A stretch of DNA of 64,000 nt, taken from positions 1 through 64,000 of the forward strand of contig VMSP01000006.1 of NCBI GenBank assembly GCA_013792135.1, read 5' to 3'. Below are positions 52,478 to 61,883 of the stretch, one piece after another (within the stretch, counting starts at the first letter, position 1; each line of letters opens with the position of its first letter). The position numbers were made by a program, and so were the translations under genes. The notes under the pieces were generated by a model. It worked only from the letters and a program-made list of their open reading frames with translations, searched no databases and was not told the origin of the DNA. The stretch is from Desulfocapsa sp. (lineage in GTDB: Bacteria > Desulfobacterota > Desulfobulbia > Desulfobulbales > Desulfocapsaceae).

Positions 52478-53374
52478 TCAGGTGGACTGTTTGCTTGTGC
52501 CGGAATCTATCTTTTCAGATTGTATTGCTTCGTACTCTACAGGGTAATGTTTCTTTGCGCATACAGGGCAGATGCCATGGCTGAAGTCTGCATCAGATCG
52601 CTCTTTTACATAAACTTCAATCTGATGCCAGGAATCATCATCGTCACGAATTTTTTTGCAGAATGAACAGATAGGGAGTATCCCCCTCAGAGTTTTTACT
52701 TCTGCCAAAGCTCTTTCTAGCTTGGCAACTGTGTCGTAGAGTCCTTTTAAAAGAGGGTTGGTAATTTTAAAGAAAAGGCCAACCCCCAATACAATTATAA
52801 CTATCGCCAACAATCCACTTATGAAGCCGGCCTTAATAAACGGCGCCCTGATTTCTGAAAGATCAATTTTTGCTACGATGCCTAGATTGAGCTCAGTCAC
52901 CGGTTCATAAGCAGCCAATACTGTTTTCCCCCTGTAGTCAATGCCGATAATTGTTCCAGATTTCCCCGAAAGTGCCAGCCGCATAGGCTCTGCTAATCCC
53001 GACTCCCATGGCACAGGTTTCGGATTGTCGAGGTCATAGTGTCGATGGCTTAACAGGAAAACAATTTGATTGTTTTCCCTGGTTGACAGTGTGAACTCCC
53101 CTGTTTTACCAAAACCACGGTATTGAGAGTGCGCATCTTTTATTTGATCGATAGTTGCTTGCCTTGCCCCATGAGGGTAATCGCTACTGTAAACCTTGTC
53201 GAAACGGGCCACTGCTTCAATCAAACGTGCCTGACTTTGGGCTGCTTCTACAAGACGTGATTTTTGTCCTGTCATCACAGTATGGTAAAGGATGCCTATG
53301 GTGATTGCCTCGATCACCAGAACGATGGAGGTCATTATCAAAATTAATAAGAGAATTCTTTTACGTGGGCTCAT
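52478..53374 (-). CDS. Membrane sensor with periplasmic Cache-like domain and Cys-rich tail
   Basis: The 298-residue protein has two membrane helices (about 7-30 and 188-208) flanking a periplasmic sensor domain resembling single Cache (LSTRENNQIVFLLSHRHYDL; GKTVLAAYEPV). The cytoplasmic tail is a short coiled coil, then the motif LPICSFCKKIRDDDDSWHQI and FSHGICPVCAKKHYPVEY. This cysteine tail often ends PAS, kinase or receiver proteins in Desulfobacterota and may bind metal. No kinase, GGDEF or MCP domain is present, so how the signal leaves is unclear; it could be a truncated relic. Confidence 0.7.
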   Translation of the reverse strand: MSPRKRILLLILIMTSIVLVIEAITIGILYHTVMTGQKSRLVEAAQSQARLIEAVARFDKVYSSDYPHGARQATIDQIKDAHSQYRGFGKTGEFTLSTRENNQIVFLLSHRHYDLDNPKPVPWESGLAEPMRLALSGKSGTIIGIDYRGKTVLAAYEPVTELNLGIVAKIDLSEIRAPFIKAGFISGLLAIVIIVLGVGLFFKITNPLLKGLYDTVAKLERALAEVKTLRGILPICSFCKKIRDDDDSWHQIEVYVKERSDADFSHGICPVCAKKHYPVEYEAIQSEKIDSGTSKQST

Positions 53375-53450
53375 GTGTACACTTTATTTTTCCAAAGGTA
53401 TGTCACGGCACAACGGTGTCGTAGGTAGAATAAACCAACACTCAGTTAGG

Positions 53451-53470
53451 TAGGATCTGCTAGGATCTGC
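53451..53470. repeat. 10-bp perfect tandem repeat
   Basis: TAGGATCTGC occurs twice in tandem at 53451-53460 and 53461-53470, about 80 bases upstream of the sensor gene on the minus strand. It may be an operator or chance. Confidence 0.45.
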
Positions 53471-53601
53471 CGATGAACGCCGTGTCTATTCTGTGTATTG
53501 TTGGCTGGTTGGGGTATGGATTTCTACCGGGCAGCATTGAGCATCTATCTGAGAATACTCGATGCGCAGGACAAAAACATCCCCAAAAATGGAGGGTGGA
53601 T

Positions 53602-54090
53602 TTAGAACCAGGGGAACAGCATACGAGAGCGTTGCTGATAGAGGAAATAGTCGGGGAAATGGTCAGCAAGCAGCTTCTCTTCGATCCTGACCTTGAGATA
53701 GAGGACAAGCCACAAGGCAAAGAAGGTGACCAGACGCAGCCAGCTGAAGGAAATAAGGAGCAAGCCCACTCCCCCGAGCAGAAGACTGGCGTACATGGGA
53801 TGGCGGATATAGCGATACGGGCCGTGGGTCACGAGAAGAGCTCCGCTCTTGATGGTAGGACGAACATTGAAATGACCCAGGCGCATGACCTTGACGGCCC
53901 AACCGGCCAGCAGGAGGGAGGCGATGAACAACAGCAGGGCCGGAAGATGGATATCACGCCAATTCGTAGTCGCCGCCAAAAGAAGCAGGAGGACGAATTG
54001 ACAGACGACAAGCAGCGCGCCATACTCCTTTTTCACAGCCCCTCCACCATTTGCCGGCACGGTTGTCATTTTTTTTTTGTGCCTGCTCAT
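53602..54090 (-). CDS. Isoprenylcysteine methyltransferase-like membrane protein
   Basis: From ATG 54090 (site GGCAGGAAAAAATTA) the product is about 162 residues with four hydrophobic segments and the ICMT/PEMT-type motif LVTHGPYRYIRHPMYASLLLG, then RIEEKLLADHFPDYFLYQQR near the end. These proteins methylate small lipids or carboxylates in the membrane. The substrate in bacteria is usually unknown. A GTG at 54144 overlapping the preceding stop (GTGA) is an alternative start that would couple it to the upstream gene. Confidence 0.75.
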   Translation of the reverse strand: MSRHKKKMTTVPANGGGAVKKEYGALLVVCQFVLLLLLAATTNWRDIHLPALLLFIASLLLAGWAVKVMRLGHFNVRPTIKSGALLVTHGPYRYIRHPMYASLLLGGVGLLLISFSWLRLVTFFALWLVLYLKVRIEEKLLADHFPDYFLYQQRSRMLFPWF

Positions 54091-54140
54091 TAATTTTTTC
54101 CTGCCATCGCCTTGGTGCCAAGGTTGGTCTTTTGTGTCTG

Positions 54141-54488
54141 TCACTGTACTTTGTGTGTGTCGGCCTCATCGATAAAATGGGGCATCTTGTGATGTTCCTG
54201 TTTTCTGGCAATGATCTCCTTGGCCTCTTTCTCGCTGATCTGCAGTGATTTTGCTATCTCGGCAACATTATAACAGGGCTGGCCGTCCGGTGCGTATCCT
54301 GTCGCCTTGAGCTCTGGGAAGCACTCGCTGGTAGCCGTTCCTGATGATTGCAGGAGCAGGTCACGAACCTCTTCAGGGCCAAAAAGGATCAGCCATTCAA
54401 CGGCCTCGGCCCAGAGCTTTGAGTCAACGGTCTTGTGCTGAAGGACCTCCATGGCGGTTTCCACTGTCCATTCGTCTTTGATGTCCAT
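54141..54488 (-). CDS. Hypothetical protein, small and acidic
   Basis: A 115-residue cytoplasmic protein with a good ribosome site (CAGGAGATATAAGAAA). The C-terminal half has YNVAEIAKSLQISEKEAKEII, which looks like a helix-turn-helix-type segment. I do not recognise a family. It is next to, and probably co-transcribed with, the methyltransferase-like gene. Confidence 0.6.
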   Translation of the reverse strand: MDIKDEWTVETAMEVLQHKTVDSKLWAEAVEWLILFGPEEVRDLLLQSSGTATSECFPELKATGYAPDGQPCYNVAEIAKSLQISEKEAKEIIARKQEHHKMPHFIDEADTHKVQ

Positions 54489-54618
54489 TTTCTTATATCT
54501 CCTGGAGTTTTGTCTGGAGTAAGGGTCTGCAGTATACTATAATCCATCCTGTCAGCTCTGCAAGTCGGAAGCAGGAAGATGCAAATGGTCAAAATAACTT
54601 GTTGATATGAGGAGTGTT

Positions 54619-55749
54619 ATGAATACCTTTGATAGCGCCATTTTTCTTGAAAACATAGAGTGGTTTGATGAGACGGGCCAGGAGCTGGTCCATCGCTTGC
54701 CGGATGAGGGGTCGGGTGAGATCAAGTGGGGGGCACAACTCACCGTGCGTGACAGTCAAGCCGGAGTCCTCTTTTATCAGGGCAAGGCCTGTGATGCCTT
54801 CGGGCCGGGGCGGCATACCTTGAAAACGGGTAACCTCCCCCTGCTCACCAAGATCCTCTCGGTTCCGTGGCGCGGCAACAGTCCCTTGCGGGCTGAAGTC
54901 TATATGGTCAACATGAAACATTTCACCAATCTGAAATGGGGGACCATGAGTCCGGTGGCCTTCAGGGACAGTGAACTGGGGCTGATTCGACTGCGGGCCC
55001 ATGGCGTTTTTAATATTCAGATTGTGCAGCCTGTTCTCTTTATCAACTCCCTGGTGGGCACTATGGGGCGCTTCAGCACCGAGGCCATTGCCAATTATCT
55101 CAAGGAGGTGATTGTCTCCCGTTTTAATGATTATCTGGGCGAGGTCCTGGATACCATCCTCAATCTGCCGGGCCGCTTCGATGAATTGTCCTTGCAGTTG
55201 CAGAAGCGATTGATTGGCGATTTCGGACATTTTGGATTGCAGCTCAGCCAGCTTTATATAACCTCGATTACTCCGCCGGAAGAGGTGCAGAAGGCCATTG
55301 ATGACAAAGGTCGTCTGAACGTGATCCATGATATTGATAAGTTTGTGAAGATGAAGGCGGCCATGGCCATGGAAAAGGCCGCGGAAAATCAGGGAGAGGC
55401 CGGGGCCGGGATCGGGCTGGGTATGGGCATGATGATGCCTGCCATGTTTGCCCAAGGTATGGGGGGCTCCGGCGTTCAAGAAAAGCCTGGAAGTGCGACC
55501 ACCTCGTGTCCTGAATGCCAGAATGTGATCCCGGCAGACGCCCGCTTCTGTCCTTTGTGCGGGCATCAACAGGTCGTCTTGAGCCACTGTGCTCATTGCG
55601 GAAAAAATCTGGCCTTAAATGCCAAATTCTGTTCCCGGTGCGGCCATCCTGCCACGGAACAGCCGCAGGTCGTTTTGTGTTCCTATTGCAAGGCTGAAAA
55701 TCTTCCTGGCGCCATGTTCTGCAATCAATGCGGGCAGCGTGTTGATTAG
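54619..55749 (+). CDS. SPFH-domain protein with C-terminal zinc ribbons
   Basis: From ATG 54619 (GAGGAGTGTT) the protein is 376 residues. The N-terminal ~250 residues form an SPFH/band-7-like domain of the virion-core/YdjF type (FGPGRHTLKTGNLPLL, RAHGVFNIQIVQP). A Gly/Met-rich hinge (AGAGIGLGMGMMMPAMFAQG) leads to three zinc-ribbon pairs: CPECQ/CPLCG, CAHCG/CSRCG and CSYCK/CNQCG. It lacks a membrane anchor. Such proteins form large ring assemblies; the role is unknown. The next gene also starts with a zinc ribbon, 14 bases downstream. Confidence 0.8.
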   Translation: MNTFDSAIFLENIEWFDETGQELVHRLPDEGSGEIKWGAQLTVRDSQAGVLFYQGKACDAFGPGRHTLKTGNLPLLTKILSVPWRGNSPLRAEVYMVNMKHFTNLKWGTMSPVAFRDSELGLIRLRAHGVFNIQIVQPVLFINSLVGTMGRFSTEAIANYLKEVIVSRFNDYLGEVLDTILNLPGRFDELSLQLQKRLIGDFGHFGLQLSQLYITSITPPEEVQKAIDDKGRLNVIHDIDKFVKMKAAMAMEKAAENQGEAGAGIGLGMGMMMPAMFAQGMGGSGVQEKPGSATTSCPECQNVIPADARFCPLCGHQQVVLSHCAHCGKNLALNAKFCSRCGHPATEQPQVVLCSYCKAENLPGAMFCNQCGQRVD

Positions 55750-55763
55750 GATCAGAAAGATAG

Positions 55764-57011
55764 ATGGATCTCACCGTTGAACAGAATTGTCCTTCCTGCG
55801 GGGCGGCCATTGAATTGCATGAAGCAGACAGGTTGTTGCAGTGTTCCTTCTGTGGAGTGCGGAATTACCGGATCAGCCGTGGCGTGACCCGGTTTGTCCT
55901 CCCTGACAAGGCCCCGGAGCATATTCCCCGGGAAGAACTTTTTTATGCACCGTATCTCCGTTTTAAGGGGAGTGTCTTTTACTGTAAAGGGAAAGAGGTG
56001 CAGCACCGGATCGTTGATATCACCCATCTGGGGGTAAAGACCACGGCCCTGCCGTTGACGCTCGGATTGAGGCCGCAGGCCATGAAGGTCTCGCTGCTCG
56101 CCGAGGAGAATGCAGGCTATTTTTTCCGTCAGTCAGTGAAGGCCGTATCCATTGTAGAAATGGCAGCCCAGCTGACGGTTCTTGATTCGGAACAGAATAC
56201 AGAACCCTTTTATCATCGTGCCTATATTGGAGAGACGATCAGTTATATTTATCTGCCTCTCTATATTCATGACAATATCCTTTATGATGCGGTGACCAAT
56301 AGTAGGTTGGCGCGAAGTGGCCCAAGCGACGAGTTGAAGAAAAAGAGCCGCCGTTTTCAGAACCAGTGGATACCTCATTTTCTGGCCACCTTGTGTCCAT
56401 CCTGTGGTGAGGCGTTGGAAGGAGAACAGGACAGTCTGGTTCTTTCCTGTCATAACTGTGACAGTTCCTGGGAGGAGGCAGGTGGACAGTTTCGCTCTCT
56501 TCCCTGGCAGCGGGTTCCTTCCCAGCACAAGGATGTGGCCTATCTGCCGTTTTGGAAGATAGAGGTGAAGGCGAGCGGTGTAGTGATGGAAAACTTTGGG
56601 GATTTTCTGAGGCTGACCAATCAGCCTCTGGTGGTGCGGCCTGAGCATGATCGTATGCCCCTCTGTTTCTGGATTCCGGCGTTCAAAATCCGGCCTCATA
56701 TTTTTTTGAATCTGGCCAAAAATATGACCGTGACCCAAAAACGTCTGCCGGCAGGGGAGGCCACCATGGCCAGCGGTCTGCATCCGGTAACCCTTTCCCG
56801 AACAGAGGCGGTGCAGGCGTTAAAGACAGTTCTGGCGGAAGCTGCCCTGAATAAAAGGGATGTCCTGCCCCTTCTGCCTGGTCTCTCTTTTCATCCCCTG
56901 GCCACCGAACTTGTCTATCTGCCTTTTATCGACAACGGCCATGATCTGGTTCAGGAACAGACCATGCTCTCGGTTGCCGGGGCTGTGCTTCGTTCCGGTC
57001 GCAGCCTGTAA
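55764..57011 (+). CDS. Zinc-ribbon protein partner of the SPFH gene
   Basis: The 415-residue protein has an N-terminal zinc ribbon (CPSCGAAI, CSFCGVRNY), a second one around residue 210-235 (CPSCGEAL, CHNCDSSW) and no membrane helix that I can be sure of. The region between carries VYLP-type strands (YAPYLRFKGSVFYC; VAYLPFWKIEV) that are repeated, hinting at duplicated domains. It directly follows the SPFH-zinc-ribbon gene, a pairing seen in other bacteria. I cannot name a function. Confidence 0.7.
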   Translation: MDLTVEQNCPSCGAAIELHEADRLLQCSFCGVRNYRISRGVTRFVLPDKAPEHIPREELFYAPYLRFKGSVFYCKGKEVQHRIVDITHLGVKTTALPLTLGLRPQAMKVSLLAEENAGYFFRQSVKAVSIVEMAAQLTVLDSEQNTEPFYHRAYIGETISYIYLPLYIHDNILYDAVTNSRLARSGPSDELKKKSRRFQNQWIPHFLATLCPSCGEALEGEQDSLVLSCHNCDSSWEEAGGQFRSLPWQRVPSQHKDVAYLPFWKIEVKASGVVMENFGDFLRLTNQPLVVRPEHDRMPLCFWIPAFKIRPHIFLNLAKNMTVTQKRLPAGEATMASGLHPVTLSRTEAVQALKTVLAEAALNKRDVLPLLPGLSFHPLATELVYLPFIDNGHDLVQEQTMLSVAGAVLRSGRSL

Positions 57012-57051
57012 TGGTGAAAGAAGTAAATTAGAACGGGGCTGAGGAAGAACA

Positions 57052-57567
57052 ATGCAAGAGCATGAAAAATTTATGAGACTGGCTCTGGTCGAGGCTGAGG
57101 TGGCCTTGAAGCAGGGAGAATTCCCGGTGGGCTGTGTGCTGGTGCATGGGGGAAAAGTGATTGCCTCCGGCAAGAGGATACACTCCTGCGGCAGGGTAAA
57201 CGAGATGGATCATGCCGAGATGTTAGCCATACGGGCCTTTCTTGACGCGGAACTGGCCATCGCACCCGAGGAAGTGGTGGTTTATGCCACCATGGAGCCC
57301 TGTCTCATGTGTTTTTCTACCATGATTCTTAATGGCATTAGAAAGATCGTCTATGCCTATGAAGATGTGATGGGCGGCGGTACCAATCTGCCCTTGACTG
57401 TGCTGAATCCCCTCTATGCAACGATGGAGGTCAAGGTTGTGCCCTCGGTGCTCAGGCAGGAGAGTCTGGCCCTTTTCCAGCAATTTTTCAGCAATCCTGA
57501 CAACCCTTACTGGAAAGGTTCGCTCCTGGCCAGGTACACCTTGGAGCAGGACAGTTTTAGGGTATAG
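57052..57567 (+). CDS. Cytidine/guanine-type nucleoside deaminase (TadA-like)
   Basis: The 171-residue protein has the zinc-deaminase motifs HAE (NEMDHAEMLAIR) and PCLMC (ATMEPCLMCFSTMI) with GEFPVGCVLV upstream. This arrangement is shared by TadA and guanine deaminase. The C-terminal part (LFQQFFSNPDNPYWKGSLLARY) differs from E. coli TadA, so tRNA-A34 deamination is not certain. It lies 40 bases after the zinc-ribbon gene and may belong to that operon. Confidence 0.8.
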   Translation: MQEHEKFMRLALVEAEVALKQGEFPVGCVLVHGGKVIASGKRIHSCGRVNEMDHAEMLAIRAFLDAELAIAPEEVVVYATMEPCLMCFSTMILNGIRKIVYAYEDVMGGGTNLPLTVLNPLYATMEVKVVPSVLRQESLALFQQFFSNPDNPYWKGSLLARYTLEQDSFRV

Positions 57568-57648
57568 AGAGGTAATTGCCAAAGTCATGACTTTGGCAAT
57601 TATTCGAAATGTAACATTGAGTGGTTAATAATTACAGCCAGGAACAAA

Positions 57649-57686
57649 ACAGGGTGGTCACGCCGGAATCGGCGTGACCACCCTGT
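57649..57686. terminator. Long perfect hairpin between convergent genes
   Basis: CAGGGTGGTCACGCCG pairs perfectly with CGGCGTGACCACCCTG around GAAT. It separates the deaminase from the convergent rhodanese gene. There is no T-tract, so it may be a bidirectional barrier or a repeat rather than a classic terminator. Confidence 0.55.
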
Positions 57687-57719
57687 GGAAAATCGAGGGG
57701 TAGGTCCAAAAGGGGCTGC

Positions 57720-58298
57720 CTACAATTGCTTGATTCCCGCCTCGCTCAGATACTTGTTGGCCTTCCGTTTCAGCTTGACATCATCCTGGACGGCCTTGAA
57801 TAGAAACGGATAGCCGGCACGGAACCAGATGGAATTTTCCGGCTTATAGCCCCAGGCACTCACCGCCATGAATGCAGCATTGTAGCTACGATGACATTTA
57901 GGGCCCTGGCAAAAAAAGATCACCTTTGCGCTGTCCTTGCTCAATCCGGCATCGATCACCGCCTTATCCAGGGTCTCCTGGCTCAGGACATTGCCCGCAA
58001 CCCCTTGCTTGTCATAGGGTAGGAGAATGGCGCCTTGTACGCTTCCCGTTTTATAAAAGCTCTCCGGCCGGGTGTCCACCCATAGCACCTTGGCGTCGCT
58101 TTTCAATTGGGCTACCGCCTCATCCACATCCCAGACCGGTGAACCCCAGGCCAGCTGCTTGAAGCTTGCGGCTAGCTGATCAGCTGGGATCTTGCCCTTG
58201 TCCACTTCTTGGGCCAGGCCAGGCCCTGCTTGCAGGCTCAAAAGCAGACAACCTGCTATCAATCCTACCACAATCCGTTTCAGTGACACCGTAATCAT
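57720..58298 (-). CDS. Periplasmic rhodanese-domain protein
   Basis: From ATG 58298 (site AAGGAGGTTAT) the product is 192 residues with a signal peptide (RIVVGLIAGCLLLSLQAGPGLAQ). The rhodanese domain covers VLWVDTRPESFYKTG to FFCQGPKCHRSYNAA, with a probable active cysteine in CQGPKC. Such exported rhodaneses bind or transfer sulfane sulfur, which suits a sulfur-metabolising organism. The longer frame to 58364 lacks a ribosome site. Confidence 0.8.
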   Translation of the reverse strand: MITVSLKRIVVGLIAGCLLLSLQAGPGLAQEVDKGKIPADQLAASFKQLAWGSPVWDVDEAVAQLKSDAKVLWVDTRPESFYKTGSVQGAILLPYDKQGVAGNVLSQETLDKAVIDAGLSKDSAKVIFFCQGPKCHRSYNAAFMAVSAWGYKPENSIWFRAGYPFLFKAVQDDVKLKRKANKYLSEAGIKQL

Positions 58299-58420
58299 AT
58301 AACCTCCTTGTCTGAGTGGTTTGTACCCTGTAACCCGCAGGATGATATCCCTTGGTGGGAGCAATCCTCCGCACTATGTGGCGGATTGCTTGAATAAATC
58401 CTTGGCAATGCAAGACCTCT

Positions 58421-60460
58421 CTATCCTGGTTCCAGGGTAAAGGTCTCAACGGTCTTTTCCAGATCTGCAGCGAGCAGGGACAGCTTGGTCGCCGATTCGG
58501 TCAGGTCGCGATAGGTCCCTTCGGAGGCACTGATCGAGGTGTTGATATCCTCAATGGCCTTGACGAAGGTCTGTGCCTCTTCGTTAGTCTGCGAGACATT
58601 CCCCGCAATATCTTCAGCGACTGCGGCCTGCTCGGTGACGGCCGAAGCCACCACCAAGGATGCCTCGCTGGCCTCAATAACGACCGTCCGGATCCGGGCG
58701 ATGGCCTCTACCGCTTTATTGGTAAACTGTTCGATATCGTTGACATCGGTATGGATGACCTTGGCCATGCTCATGCTCTGTTTGGCCAGCTCTTTGACCT
58801 CGGAGGCGACAACGGCAAAGCCCTTGCCAGCCTCGCCGGCCCGGGCAGCCTCGATGGTGGCGTTGAGGGCCAGCAGGTTGGTTTGATCGGCAAAACCGCT
58901 GATCGCCAGATTGGCCTTGGCGATATGGACCACCGCTCCCTGCAGTCTGTCGATGGTTTCCGCAACTTGTGCTGAAATATTGCGGGCATCCTCAGTTGTA
59001 TTGGCGCTCTTGTTGGTATTCTCGCTGATCTCCTGGATCGAGGCGGACATCTGAACCGTGGCGTTGGTTGTGATATCCATGTTGCGGCTGATGGCCTCTG
59101 ATGAATGAGACATGGCCCTGGCCCGTGCACCGATGATGGTGGAGGTATTTACTAAATTATTAACGATATCTGTAATGTATTTGGACTCAGCCAGGAGGTT
59201 GTTAGCCTTGTCTTGCAGATCCTCGACAATCTCACCCAGGTTGATCTTGATTTTTTGGAGGGAGTGACCCAGGATGTCTTTGTCTGAATAGACGGTGATT
59301 CTAGTTGAGAGGTCGCCGGCGGCAATGGACTCCGCCTTTTGGGCATGCTGGCGGATGTGTTTCAGCATGGTGTTGAGGGCCGTGCCCATTTCGTTGATCT
59401 CGTCATTGGTACGGATCTCAAGCGATGAGGTCATATCGCCTGCAGCCATATTGGCGGCAAAATCCACCACCTTCCTGATCGGTCGGATAATGCTGTGTCG
59501 TACGCTAATGAAGGCAATAATTTGGGTAAGGACAATAATGAGCACGGTCAAGGTCACGGCAAAGAGCAGATTTTTCCTGGACGCCTTGACTTGGGCGGTG
59601 GTATCGCTGATTGTAACCAGGAAGGATACCGTTGTCCCGGCAGGGTTTTGCAGGGGTAACAAATCGGAGAGATACCAAATATTTTCTGTCTTGAACTGGA
59701 TAAAAGTACGCGAGGCGGACTCGTCTGCAAAAAGTTGGATTAGTGGCGTGGTGAGTTCGCTGCTGCTGGATGCGGCAAATGTTTTTTCGTGTGGGTTGTA
59801 CAGGGCAATATTAGTATCGGTTAAAGTCGCCACATCCTTCAGCCAGGTTGCCGCCTTCAGGGCCAATTCAATATAACCGATCGGATTGTCGTCATCATCG
59901 GTTACCACGCTGACCACGCAATACTCCACCGGAAAGGCGGGCAGAAGTCCATCGTTGCCCCGAAAATAGTAATGAAAATTGAAATCTTTGACTGCCTCAT
60001 CGAACGTCTTCTCGAGATATGTCGGCAGTGTGGTTTCCCGCTTTGGTCGCGTCCCTGCCTCTTCCAGCAGTACTTGCTTATTTGCTGAATAGAGGGTGAA
60101 ACGGGCGATATTGTTTTCTGCCAAGGAGAGAAACAGCCCGGATAGCACCATTTTTGCGGCTTGGTCCTGGGGGTTGGCAAGGAAGGTGATGATCTCGCTG
60201 GTGTTCAGGACACCGGTGATCAGCTTTTCCAGATGCTTAGCCTGTTTGTCAATGGCCCCGTTCAGGGCGATGGTGTCGGCCAGATGTTTTATGCGGTTAC
60301 TATCTTCCGTCATGTCAACTACCACACGCTCATAGATAAAGACAAAAGTGAGCAGGAGCAGGAACATCGGTAATCCGACCATTCCCATGATCTTGATATT
60401 CAATGATAACTTCTTTGGTAAAGTCAGAGCCATGTGTAAGTTTCTCTTAAATTTTGACAT
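58421..60460 (-). CDS. Methyl-accepting chemotaxis protein
   Basis: The 679-residue receptor has a first membrane helix ([21 protein letters not shown]), a periplasmic dCache-like domain to about residue 295, a second helix ([20 protein letters not shown]), HAMP, and a signalling domain with the hairpin tip [20 protein letters not shown] then [14 protein letters not shown]. No pentapeptide tether is seen. No che genes are in the window. A 17-bp tandem repeat lies upstream of the start. The first codon is the ATG at 60460; internal methionines (MALTLPKK) could also serve. Confidence 0.93.
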   Translation of the reverse strand: MSKFKRNLHMALTLPKKLSLNIKIMGMVGLPMFLLLLTFVFIYERVVVDMTEDSNRIKHLADTIALNGAIDKQAKHLEKLITGVLNTSEIITFLANPQDQAAKMVLSGLFLSLAENNIARFTLYSANKQVLLEEAGTRPKRETTLPTYLEKTFDEAVKDFNFHYYFRGNDGLLPAFPVEYCVVSVVTDDDDNPIGYIELALKAATWLKDVATLTDTNIALYNPHEKTFAASSSSELTTPLIQLFADESASRTFIQFKTENIWYLSDLLPLQNPAGTTVSFLVTISDTTAQVKASRKNLLFAVTLTVLIIVLTQIIAFISVRHSIIRPIRKVVDFAANMAAGDMTSSLEIRTNDEINEMGTALNTMLKHIRQHAQKAESIAAGDLSTRITVYSDKDILGHSLQKIKINLGEIVEDLQDKANNLLAESKYITDIVNNLVNTSTIIGARARAMSHSSEAISRNMDITTNATVQMSASIQEISENTNKSANTTEDARNISAQVAETIDRLQGAVVHIAKANLAISGFADQTNLLALNATIEAARAGEAGKGFAVVASEVKELAKQSMSMAKVIHTDVNDIEQFTNKAVEAIARIRTVVIEASEASLVVASAVTEQAAVAEDIAGNVSQTNEEAQTFVKAIEDINTSISASEGTYRDLTESATKLSLLAADLEKTVETFTLEPG

Positions 60461-60490
60461 ACATTCTCATCTTTCATCTATATAAGAGTT

Positions 60491-60524
60491 TATATCAAGA
60501 GGATCTGTATATATCAAGAGAATC
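60491..60524. repeat. 17-bp tandem repeat upstream of the chemoreceptor
   Basis: TATATCAAGAGGATCTG (60491-60507) is directly followed by TATATCAAGAGAATCTG (60508-60524), one base different. It lies 31-64 bases upstream of the receptor start and probably overlaps its promoter; a paired operator is possible. Confidence 0.6.
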
Positions 60525-60639
60525 TGTTTTTGAAGCAAAAAAGAAAGTATTCAGCTAAGATTAAAAGTGAGAATGAAAAGTGTGTCGTCCAATAATGAAA
60601 TGGCTTGAATGAACCCCTGAATTTCACCTTTTAACGTCT

Positions 60640-61674
60640 ATGACCCCAACAGCCAGAACGGTCGGCTTTGTCCCCGGCGAAAGAAACGTCTTTTTTCATA
60701 TCCTTACAGCCTGTAATCTCTCCTGCCGTCATTGTTATATCAATCCAGAGCAGCATGGTCGGGTGACCCTGCCGCGTGAGACCATGGAGCGGTGGATTGA
60801 ACTTTTTGCCCGTCCTGACCAGAAATCAAACATGATCTTTCTGGGCGGCGAACCCACCCTCCATCCGGATCTGGTACATGGGATTGCCAAGGCTAAGGCC
60901 TGTGGTTTTGCGGTAACGGTTGATTCCAACGGCTATCTCTTTCATGATCTTCTTGATCGCACCACCCCTGAGCTTCTCGATTATCTGAGTTTCAGCCTGG
61001 ACGGCCCGGATGCCGCGGTCAATGATCCCATCCGCGGGCAGGGCGTCTTTGCGATGTGTACTGCCAATCTGCGCAAGGCTGTGGCCCGCGGATTTTCCGT
61101 CAGTGTGATCTATACCGTCTCCAGCCTCAATATTGATCATCTGCCCCGGATGGTGGCCCTGCTTGGTGAATTAGGGGTGAAACGATTTTTTATTCAGGTG
61201 ATCGGGCTGCGGGGAAAGCCTGCACAGGAGGGCGCTATCGGCAATCAGGAGAAAGGTAAAACGGAATGGCAGGTGAGCCCTGAACAGTGGCTGCGGGTGG
61301 TGCCGGAGGTGGCGAGGCAGGCTGCTATGCAGGGTATTCATGTCACCTATCCCAAGGTCTTTCTCGAGGAGGGTGAGCCTTTCGAGTGTGCCGGTGTGGT
61401 GGCGGATAATTTTTTCATCTTTCCCAATGGCCGGGTTTATCGCTGTCCCCTGTGCGAGGACTATCCCATCCATGCCTGGCGCATTGAAAACGACACCCTG
61501 CTTCACAATGAGGGACTGACAGAAGACCGTTTTTTTCCCCTGAATATTGCCGAAGGATGCGTGATGAATAAGCTGCTCCAACCAGACACGATCCACTATG
61601 ACGCCTCGGGCCAACCCGAACACCGAATCTCCTGCTGTTTGTTGAAGCAGGAGATGAAACCCGCTACAGTATGA
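60640..61674 (+). CDS. Radical SAM protein with C-terminal cysteine region
   Basis: The 344-residue protein has the CNLSCRHCY cluster site, FLGGEPTLHPDL and a partial SPASM-like end: YRCPLCEDYP and later AEGCVMN and SCCLLK. It belongs to the MoaA/PqqE/SPASM group by pattern. Such enzymes modify peptides or cofactors. No small precursor peptide is adjacent that I can recognise. It is a single gene. Confidence 0.8.
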   Translation: MTPTARTVGFVPGERNVFFHILTACNLSCRHCYINPEQHGRVTLPRETMERWIELFARPDQKSNMIFLGGEPTLHPDLVHGIAKAKACGFAVTVDSNGYLFHDLLDRTTPELLDYLSFSLDGPDAAVNDPIRGQGVFAMCTANLRKAVARGFSVSVIYTVSSLNIDHLPRMVALLGELGVKRFFIQVIGLRGKPAQEGAIGNQEKGKTEWQVSPEQWLRVVPEVARQAAMQGIHVTYPKVFLEEGEPFECAGVVADNFFIFPNGRVYRCPLCEDYPIHAWRIENDTLLHNEGLTEDRFFPLNIAEGCVMNKLLQPDTIHYDASGQPEHRISCCLLKQEMKPATV

Positions 61675-61883
61675 GATTCAAGTATGGTAGCTCTCTTTAA
61701 CATTATGGCAGTCAAGGATTTTTTTATTGAAAAAAATGTCGTCTTGCAATCCTGCTGTTTTACTGTTTAATAGTTATTATTATTTCCTTTTTGGTTGAGG
61801 CTTATTCTGCTTGACCCCCGAAAGATAAGGTGTTTTCTTCTCCGTCATTTTCTCCTGATATCAAAATCTACGTGAGTTTAACT

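Noticed and set aside
53473-54093. 206-codon plus-strand frame opposite the methyltransferase-like gene
   Set aside because: Highly charged, Gln/Glu-rich shadow with no motifs; the minus-strand gene has a clear HGPYRYIRHPMY motif.
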